Of a DNA stretch of 11,792 bases, positions 7,017 to 11,792 are shown piece after piece. Position numbers and translations under genes: made by a program. The notes under the pieces were generated by a model. The model worked only from the letters and a program-made list of their open reading frames with translations. It did not search any database and was not told the origin of the DNA. The stretch lies in assembly GCA_023432655.1 (NCBI GenBank), contig JAEYUK010000294.1, positions 1 through 11,792 on the forward strand. Direction: 5' to 3'. The first letter of the stretch is position 1, and each line of letters starts with the position of its first letter. The DNA is from Pseudomonadota bacterium (GTDB lineage: Bacteria > Bdellovibrionota > Bacteriovoracia > Bacteriovoracales > Bacteriovoracaceae).

Positions 7017-7640
7017 ATGAGAATACTTATTTTATCCATTATTTTTCTCTCGGCCTTCTACTATTTTACCCCCCATTCTGAGGAGAAGAGCTCAGCGGCG
7101 AGGATTGACCTCGTGAAATTGAAAATGGGGGCCCCAGAGCGTAAAGCGGCAACGGATGAGAGAGTATTAACCGTTCGTGAGAAGCAGAAAATACGTCCTG
7201 CTCCTACGGAGGCGGCGATTGAAAACTCCGAAGATTTTCCAGAAGAACCAGTCGACAATATTGAAGAAGATGTAAACGATGATTCCTATTCTGAGGAGAC
7301 AGAGGATTCGGAAGCCGATCTGCCTCAGGAAACCTCAATGACCGAGCTAGAGGAAGGATGGAATGGAGAGTTATTGAATATTCTCGGACGCCTTGAACCT
7401 TATGAAGCGGAAGCCCTCCATAAGTCTTATTTGCAAGAAAAAGAGGCCTACCACAAGGGTCTTGAGGCCATGTTAAACGAAGGTCAAAATTCCCCGGAAG
7501 CGGCCATGGAATTAGAACAAATTCAGGCCGAACTCGATCATCAGCATCAGGAAAAGCTAAAAACCATTCTAGGTCCTCACTATGAATCCGTCATGGATCA
7601 ATATCAGCAGTTCATGGAAGTGACTTCTCAGCTTAAATAA
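7017..7640 (+). CDS. Membrane-anchored acidic protein with helical C-terminal domain, unknown function
   Basis: I do not recognise this 207-residue protein. It begins with a hydrophobic segment at about 3-17 (ILILSIIFLSAFYYF) with no clear AxA cleavage site and no lipobox, so an uncleaved N-terminal anchor is as likely as a signal peptide. Residues ~28-62 are basic and proline/alanine-rich, ~68-112 are strongly acidic (clusters such as NIEEDVNDD and SEETEDSEAD) and probably disordered, and ~113-207, beginning near W115, are predicted helical, rich in Glu, Gln and His. The last ~40 residues (EKLKTILGPHYESVMDQY) look faintly like the helices of CpxP/Spy-type periplasmic LTxxQ proteins; this is weak. 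The domain is probably periplasmic. It has its own predicted promoter with no Shine-Dalgarno, and the ABC-F gene starts 33 bases after its stop without a terminator, so the two are likely co-transcribed. Confidence 0.8.
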   Translation: MRILILSIIFLSAFYYFTPHSEEKSSAARIDLVKLKMGAPERKAATDERVLTVREKQKIRPAPTEAAIENSEDFPEEPVDNIEEDVNDDSYSEETEDSEADLPQETSMTELEEGWNGELLNILGRLEPYEAEALHKSYLQEKEAYHKGLEAMLNEGQNSPEAAMELEQIQAELDHQHQEKLKTILGPHYESVMDQYQQFMEVTSQLK

Positions 7641-7672
7641 GGTATTTTGGAAAAAAAATTCCGAGGTATTTT

Positions 7673-9259
7673 ATGCTAGCAGTACATGATCTTCGCCTGC
7701 AATTTGGCGGCAGAACCCTTTTTGATGATGTTAATCTGAAGTTCACTCCAGGGAACTGTTATGGAATCATTGGGGCCAATGGTGCTGGTAAATCTACTTT
7801 CCTTAAAATACTAAGTGGTGAAATCTCACCCACGGCCGGAAGAATTGAAGTCTCTCCTGGCGAGCGTATGGCCGTATTAAAGCAAAACCATTTTGCTTTT
7901 GAAGCAGAAGAGGTTTTAACCACGGTTATTTTAGGGCACTCCAGGTTAGTTGAGATCATGAAGGAGAAGGAAGCTCTTTACGCGAAAGAGGATTTCTCTG
8001 ATGCTGATGGAGAAAGAACCGCAGAACTAGAGGGACTCTTCGCCGAAATGAATGGCTGGGAAGCCGAGGCCAACGCCGCAAGCTTATTGGCAGGATTGGG
8101 AATCAAGGACGACCTTCACCAAAAAAAGATGAAAGAACTCACCGGGGGAGAAAAAGTTAAAGTCCTCCTGGCCCAGGCCCTTTTTGGAAAGCCAGAAATT
8201 CTTCTTTTGGATGAGCCTACCAACGATCTTGATATCAAGGCCATCCAGTGGCTGGAAAACTTCATCATGGACCAACAGGATACAACTGTTTTGGTTGTCT
8301 CCCACGACCGTCACTTTTTAAATAAAGTCTGTACTCACATTTGTGATATCGATTTTTCAAAAATTAAACTCTACGTTGGGAACTACGACTTCTGGTATAA
8401 GTCTTCCCAACTCGCTCAGCGCATGATGTCTGACCAGAATAAGAAAGTGGAAGAAAAGATGAAGGAATTAAAAGAATTCATTCAGCGTTTTTCTGCCAAC
8501 GCTTCTAAATCAAGTCAGGCCACTTCCCGAAAGAAGATGCTCGATAAACTCACTCTTGAAGACATCCAGCCTTCTAGTCGTAAGTATCCTTACGTGGGCT
8601 TTAAGGCCGATCGAGAAGCCGGGGACAATCTTCTTCGAGTGGAAAATCTCACTGTTAGCTTAGAAGGTGAGAAAATCATTAATAATGTTTCCTTCACGAT
8701 TAAGAAGGGACAGAAAGTTGTCTTCCTTGCTAAATCAGAAGTTGTGACCACCGCTTTATTTAAAGTTCTCATGGGTGAACAAGAACCGGATTCAGGAAAA
8801 TTTGAATGGGGTATTACCACTTCTCGGGCCTATCTTCCGAATGACAACTCCGAATATTTTAAAGATGCTCAGCTTGATCTTATTAATTGGTTGAGACAGT
8901 ATTCCAAAGACCAAACTGAAACCTTCTTACGAGGATTTCTCGGGCGCATGTTGTTTTCAGGAGAAGAAGCACTTAAGAAGTGTAACGTTCTTTCTGGAGG
9001 CGAGAAAGTGCGCTGTATGCTTTCAAAAATGATGCTTTCCGGGGCCAATGTTCTGGTTCTAGATAATCCGACCAACCACCTTGATCTTGAAACCATCACT
9101 TCTGTGAACGAAGGGTTGATTGATTTTAAAGGGACTATTCTTTTTACCTCCCATGACCATGAGTTCATTCAAACAGTTGCCGATCGCGTGATCTCCATTG
9201 AAGAGCGTGGGGTGCGGGACGAAGAATGCACTTATGATCAATTTCTGGGTTTAGAGTAA
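7673..9259 (+). CDS. ybiT: ABC-F ATPase, YbiT/YkpA type, with degenerate second ATPase domain
   Basis: Cytoplasmic translation-associated ABC-F protein of 528 residues, the same length class as E. coli YbiT and B. subtilis YkpA, and matching them through the linker (FIQRFSANASKSSQATSRKK). Domain 1 is intact: Walker A GANGAGKS (34-41), signature TGGEK (157-161), D180-E181 in DEPTNDLD. Domain 2 is not: the P-loop position reads AKSEVVTTALF (353-363) with no GxxGxGK[ST] and no lysine, and the Walker B pair is D464-N465 in DNPTNHLD, so the catalytic glutamate is Asn. Its signature SGGEK (441-445) is kept. Thus only the composite site made of Walker A1 and signature 2 should hydrolyse ATP. Partial P-loop erosion in domain 2 is, as I recall, seen in relatives; the full loss here is more extreme. 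The ATG has GAGG (7663-7666) at 6-base spacing. Confidence 0.93.
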   Translation: MLAVHDLRLQFGGRTLFDDVNLKFTPGNCYGIIGANGAGKSTFLKILSGEISPTAGRIEVSPGERMAVLKQNHFAFEAEEVLTTVILGHSRLVEIMKEKEALYAKEDFSDADGERTAELEGLFAEMNGWEAEANAASLLAGLGIKDDLHQKKMKELTGGEKVKVLLAQALFGKPEILLLDEPTNDLDIKAIQWLENFIMDQQDTTVLVVSHDRHFLNKVCTHICDIDFSKIKLYVGNYDFWYKSSQLAQRMMSDQNKKVEEKMKELKEFIQRFSANASKSSQATSRKKMLDKLTLEDIQPSSRKYPYVGFKADREAGDNLLRVENLTVSLEGEKIINNVSFTIKKGQKVVFLAKSEVVTTALFKVLMGEQEPDSGKFEWGITTSRAYLPNDNSEYFKDAQLDLINWLRQYSKDQTETFLRGFLGRMLFSGEEALKKCNVLSGGEKVRCMLSKMMLSGANVLVLDNPTNHLDLETITSVNEGLIDFKGTILFTSHDHEFIQTVADRVISIEERGVRDEECTYDQFLGLE

Positions 9260-9324
9260 TTTAGAAGCGGCGCGGTTTAAATTTCAGGCCAGATCGTGGC
9301 AGCATTAAGTACTGAGGTACATGT

Positions 9325-10419
9325 ATGTCACGATTTTTGTTCTTACTTATCATTTGTTCTCCGGCCATTTCTTTTGCCTTTGATTGGCAAGGACATCGTG
9401 GGGCCCGGGGACTTTATCCGGAAAATACTGTCGGTTCCATGATGGAAGCTTTGAAGTATCCAGTAAGCACGCTGGAACTTGATGTCGTTATCTCGAAAGA
9501 TCTTAAAGTGGTCGTCAGTCATGAGCCCTGGATGAATGAAGAGATCTGCCTTGATTCCCATGGAAATTCATTTAAGGGAAAGAAACACAACATTTATAAA
9601 ATGAGCTATAACGAGATCCTCAAGTTCGATTGCGGATCCAAACCCCACCCACGTTTTCCTGAGCAAGTGAAAGTGAATGTAGGTAAACCTCTTTTGAGCA
9701 CGCTACTTGATGTGAGTGAAGCCCAGCTGAGGACTCTCAATCGAACTGACATCATCTACAATATAGAAATTAAATCTGATCCAGAGGACGAAAAGAAGGG
9801 CTTTCAGCCAGATTATAAAAAGTTCTCAGATCTGGTCATTGCTACGATCGTTGAAAAGTTATCTCCTAAAAAATTCGTCATTCAAAGTTTTGATTGGCGG
9901 GTTCTTCAATACATTCATAAAAAGTACCCCGATATTCGTCTCAGTGCCTTAACAGGTCAGGAGATAAACGTTGAAGAGGATCTAAAACGTCTGGGATTTA
10001 TCCCTTATGTTTATTCTCCTTATTATAAAAAACTCACACCCCAAGTGGTTCAAGAGTTAAAGCAGAAGAAAATAAAAGTCATTCCCTGGACTGTGAATGA
10101 AGTCGAAGACATGAGAATCATCAAGAAAATGGGAGTTGATGGAATCATTACTGATTACCCAAACCGCATTGAACAGGCCGAACAGAAAGAATGTCCAAAA
10201 GGGAAGAATTTTTTTGAAGGTAAATGCGTAGAAATCCCCACCCACGGGCTTCCTTCAGATTCAAATCCTGGATGGACCTGTAAGCCAGGGCATGTTCAAA
10301 AGAGAGGGCGTTGTGTGAAAATGGTGCTTCCACCAAATTCTCATTTGACCCCTGATGGGAAAAGCTGGGAGTGTAATGTTGGATACTCCCGCTACCGCGG
10401 AACCTGCAAAAAAGACTAA
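9325..10419 (+). CDS. Secreted glycerophosphodiester phosphodiesterase with C-terminal cysteine repeats
   Basis: Exported GDPD-family enzyme expected to hydrolyse glycerophosphodiesters to glycerol-3-phosphate and an alcohol. Residues 1-18 form a signal peptide (hydrophobic FLFLLIICSPAI, likely cut after SFA). The GDPD core shows HRGARGLYPENT with H24 and R25, metal ligands E51 and D53 in LELDV, and H66 in SHEP; the end of the barrel has VIPWTVNE and GVDGIITDYP, also typical. After the core (about residue 285) a cysteine-rich tail of about 75 residues carries three copies of C-x2-G-x5-G-x-C (C290/C301, C319/C330, C350/C361), consistent with disulfides and an extracytoplasmic location. The ATG at 9325 has GAGG (9314-9317) at 7-base spacing; an ATG at 9321 is in another frame. 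It lies 65 bases after the ABC-F gene, with no clear terminator or strong promoter between, so co-transcription is possible. Confidence 0.93.
   Translation: MSRFLFLLIICSPAISFAFDWQGHRGARGLYPENTVGSMMEALKYPVSTLELDVVISKDLKVVVSHEPWMNEEICLDSHGNSFKGKKHNIYKMSYNEILKFDCGSKPHPRFPEQVKVNVGKPLLSTLLDVSEAQLRTLNRTDIIYNIEIKSDPEDEKKGFQPDYKKFSDLVIATIVEKLSPKKFVIQSFDWRVLQYIHKKYPDIRLSALTGQEINVEEDLKRLGFIPYVYSPYYKKLTPQVVQELKQKKIKVIPWTVNEVEDMRIIKKMGVDGIITDYPNRIEQAEQKECPKGKNFFEGKCVEIPTHGLPSDSNPGWTCKPGHVQKRGRCVKMVLPPNSHLTPDGKSWECNVGYSRYRGTCKKD
10192..10407 (+). repeat. Three protein-level cysteine-hairpin repeats in the GDPD tail
   Basis: Codons 290-361 of the phosphodiesterase encode CPKGKNFFEGKC, CKPGHVQKRGRC and CNVGYSRYRGTC, each fitting C-x2-G-x5-G-x-C, separated by 17 and 19 residues. 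The linkers before copies two and three end in W-x-C (GWTC, SWEC) and are rich in Pro, Ser and Asn. The repeats are diverged at DNA level, so they are an old protein module and not a recent tandem duplication. The six cysteines are paired at a constant 11-residue offset. Confidence 0.85.
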
Positions 10420-10511
10420 TCTCCCTTATTCGTAGCCTATCGATTTCATTAAACACATGTTTAGGTGACCTTAATTTGGCCCTAACTTCCTGTAATTAAT
10501 TCCCAATGAGG

Positions 10512-10540
10512 TTGTCTATTCCCCCTAGGCCGGGTATAAG
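10512..10540 (+). promoter_or_regulatory. Predicted sigma70-type promoter of the transglutaminase gene
   Basis: TTGTCT (10512-10517), 17 bases, TATAAG (10535-10540). Transcription would start near 10547, leaving a leader of about 22 bases that contains the Shine-Dalgarno AAAGGA (10558-10563). The spacer holds a CCTAGG palindrome. The rest of the 150-base gap after the phosphodiesterase gene has no clear terminator; it contains a small symmetric AGGTGACCT near 10464 that could be a protein-binding site but is unproven. Confidence 0.6.
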
Positions 10541-10569
10541 CCAGCCAATTGTTTAACAAAGGAATTAAG

Positions 10570-11745
10570 ATGAATAAGCTTGTTGTTTTGGCCTCATTGG
10601 CCTTAGTGGGGAACTCAGCGTTTGCTGCTAAATGGAACAGAAGTAATAACCCTGATTTTTTCAATGCTATTGCTACAAAAAATATGACGAAGGCCTTTGC
10701 TGATCTTCCATTAGTTGCTCGTCTTCAGGACGACCGCTTTGGATGGTCTGAATCATTCTGGCCGTCTCGTAAAGGCGGGATTGCTTTCCGTTGGAACCAT
10801 CCAGATCCTCAGCCGTTTAAATTCCGTCTTCATACCAAGGCCGAAATTCTGGCAATGAATGAAACAGAATTGGGCCAGCTTTCTCCGGCCGAGCTTTATG
10901 ATATTTCACAAAATGACTATAACTTCACGCTGACCAAAAAAACTCTCAGTATGTACAAACCCACAGATCTTTGGTGGGAAGGGATTTGTGATGGTTGGGC
11001 CACGGCCGCTAACAACTATCCTGAACCAGATAAAGTCGTTGTTACGAATAAAGATGGTGTGAAAGTTCCTTTCGGTGCATCTGACGTTAAGGCGCTGATT
11101 GCTATGCATGACACCTATAACTCTAAAGGACGTTATGTCCGAGTTGGAGATCGTTGTAATGCTCGAGGGAAAGTTCCTGGCGAAGGAATTGAGGGAGCTG
11201 ATGTGGTTATTGCTCCACCTCCGGCCAATCAGGCCAATAAACCAGCTTGTGAAGATGTGAACGCGGGTGCTTTCCATATCGTTCTGGCCAGCATGATTGG
11301 TGTAAACTCTCAGGGGTTTGTGGCGGAAGTTGATAGATTCGCAGATGTTTGGAACCAACCGGTAGTGGGTTATGAATCAGAACTCGTAGGCGACGTTGAA
11401 GTTACTTCAAAAGATTTGAAAAATGGAATTGCTCGTAAGGTTCAACTTAAAACAGTGATGACCTACACTGAAGAGCTTGTTCTTTATAATCCTAAATATG
11501 AAGCAGAAGGATACCGTGGTTTTATTTCTAAAGAGCCGGTGACCGGAACTCCTGCCCAGTCTTATGCATCAAGAAACTATGAGTACATTTTAGAGCTTGA
11601 TCAGGCCGGCAATATCATCGGCGGTGAATGGGTTTCTGAAACTCGTCCGGATATGCTTTGGATGAAGGCGAAGGACCCTAAGTTCATGAACGGGAAAGTT
11701 CCTCTGGCCGGATTAAATGAGATCTACACTCCAGTAAAACACTAA
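10570..11745 (+). CDS. Secreted elicitor-type transglutaminase (Phytophthora GP42/Pep-13 family)
   Basis: Probable exported protein cross-linking or deamidating enzyme of the transglutaminase-elicitor family, first known from the oomycete cell-wall protein GP42 and with bacterial relatives in marine Vibrio. The 391-residue product starts with a signal peptide cut after NSAFA (residue 19). WWEGICDGWATAA holds the likely catalytic C140, and GAFHIVLASMIG the likely catalytic H236; the acid is probably D255 or D259. Directly after lies DVWNQPVVGYE (259-269), a close match to the Pep-13 core VWNQPVRGF. The start ATG at 10570 is preferred to a TTG at 10549 because the signal peptide then begins MNK and AAAGGA lies 6 bases before it. 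A strong promoter stands upstream, so it is likely its own transcription unit, ended by the palindrome overlapping its last codons. Family assignment is from motif recognition; substrate is unknown. Confidence 0.85.
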   Translation: MNKLVVLASLALVGNSAFAAKWNRSNNPDFFNAIATKNMTKAFADLPLVARLQDDRFGWSESFWPSRKGGIAFRWNHPDPQPFKFRLHTKAEILAMNETELGQLSPAELYDISQNDYNFTLTKKTLSMYKPTDLWWEGICDGWATAANNYPEPDKVVVTNKDGVKVPFGASDVKALIAMHDTYNSKGRYVRVGDRCNARGKVPGEGIEGADVVIAPPPANQANKPACEDVNAGAFHIVLASMIGVNSQGFVAEVDRFADVWNQPVVGYESELVGDVEVTSKDLKNGIARKVQLKTVMTYTEELVLYNPKYEAEGYRGFISKEPVTGTPAQSYASRNYEYILELDQAGNIIGGEWVSETRPDMLWMKAKDPKFMNGKVPLAGLNEIYTPVKH

Positions 11746-11792
11746 AAGAATCTAAGGCCCCTTAAGGGGCCTTAGATTCTTTTAGTGTTTTA
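11735..11792. terminator. Perfect 58-base palindrome, probable bidirectional terminator, at the window edge
   Basis: Bases 11735-11763 and 11764-11792 are perfect reverse complements (29-bp arms, no spacer), centred on CTTAAG. In RNA the core GGCCCC/GGGGCC stem with a TTAA loop, flanked by an A-rich left arm and TTCTTTT on the right, looks like an intrinsic terminator usable from both sides. The left arm also includes the last codons and the TAA of the transglutaminase gene. Symmetry may continue past the window end. Confidence 0.7.

Noticed and set aside
7640..7672. Direct repeat of AGGTATTTT flanking an A-run before the second ABC-F gene, considered as an operator.
   Set aside because: Nine bases in AT-rich leader sequence; the second copy is explained by the Shine-Dalgarno GAGG plus spacer.
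8869..9168. Minus-strand open frame inside the second ABC-F gene, and similar antisense frames elsewhere (for example 10906-11358).
   Set aside because: They are mirror frames of strongly conserved coding sequence, have no recognisable domains and no start signals.
1819..9259. Idea that arfB, uup and the YbiT-type gene form one ribosome-rescue cluster.
   Set aside because: They lie on different strands and in different transcription units with unrelated genes between; shared theme is likely chance.
10464..10472. AGGTGACCT symmetric sequence as a defined operator.
   Set aside because: Nine bases, single copy, no known regulator match; mentioned only in the promoter entry.
10549..10569. TTG start of the transglutaminase adding seven residues.
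   Set aside because: It would lie over the Shine-Dalgarno AAAGGA and put extra residues before a standard MNK signal peptide; the ATG at 10570 fits better.

Overview
The window is about 11.8 kb of densely packed bacterial chromosome of moderate GC, with ten genes on the plus strand, one on the minus strand, and no gap longer than 150 bases. No RNA gene, CRISPR array, insertion sequence or prophage gene was seen. The gene style (many Ala-GCC codons after G, secreted proteins with short signal peptides, an elicitor-type transglutaminase, a cysteine-repeat phosphodiesterase) suggests a Gram-negative environmental bacterium. My best guess is the Bdellovibrionota (Bacteriovorax/Peredibacter-like); this is an inference from feel and not a proven placement.

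Layout. Bases 25-1822 hold an M32 zinc carboxypeptidase followed one base later by a small zinc-ribbon protein with a TTG start. The latter meets arfB (minus strand, 1819-2220) tail to tail, the two stop codons sharing TTAA. arfB is divergent from a GIY-YIG domain gene (2239-2502) across an 18-base gap containing a near-symmetric -10 element. A small lysophospholipid acyltransferase (2505-3086) follows in the same operon. Then come ygiQ (radical SAM, UPF0313), uup (ABC-F), a membrane-anchored acidic protein of unknown function, a ybiT/ykpA-type ABC-F, a secreted glycerophosphodiester phosphodiesterase with three C-terminal cysteine hairpins, and a secreted transglutaminase of the Phytophthora GP42/Pep-13 type. 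The window ends exactly at the limit of a perfect 58-base palindrome that includes the last gene's stop codon.

How the genes relate. Most are conserved housekeeping genes. Three act on or near the ribosome (ArfB, Uup, the YbiT-type ABC-F), but they are not one operon. The last two genes encode exported enzymes and could act on lipid or protein substrates outside the cytoplasm.

Most unusual points: (1) several genes lack a Shine-Dalgarno sequence and have a sigma70-like -10 box 6-7 bases before the ATG, which predicts leaderless mRNAs; for ygiQ the longest open frame begins at a TTG that is more likely the -35 box. (2) The second ATPase domain of the YbiT-type protein has lost its P-loop lysine and its catalytic glutamate. 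(3) The transglutaminase carries a close copy of the plant-recognised Pep-13 motif. I see no clearly new multi-gene system; the unannotated acidic protein co-transcribed with the degenerate ABC-F is the nearest candidate.
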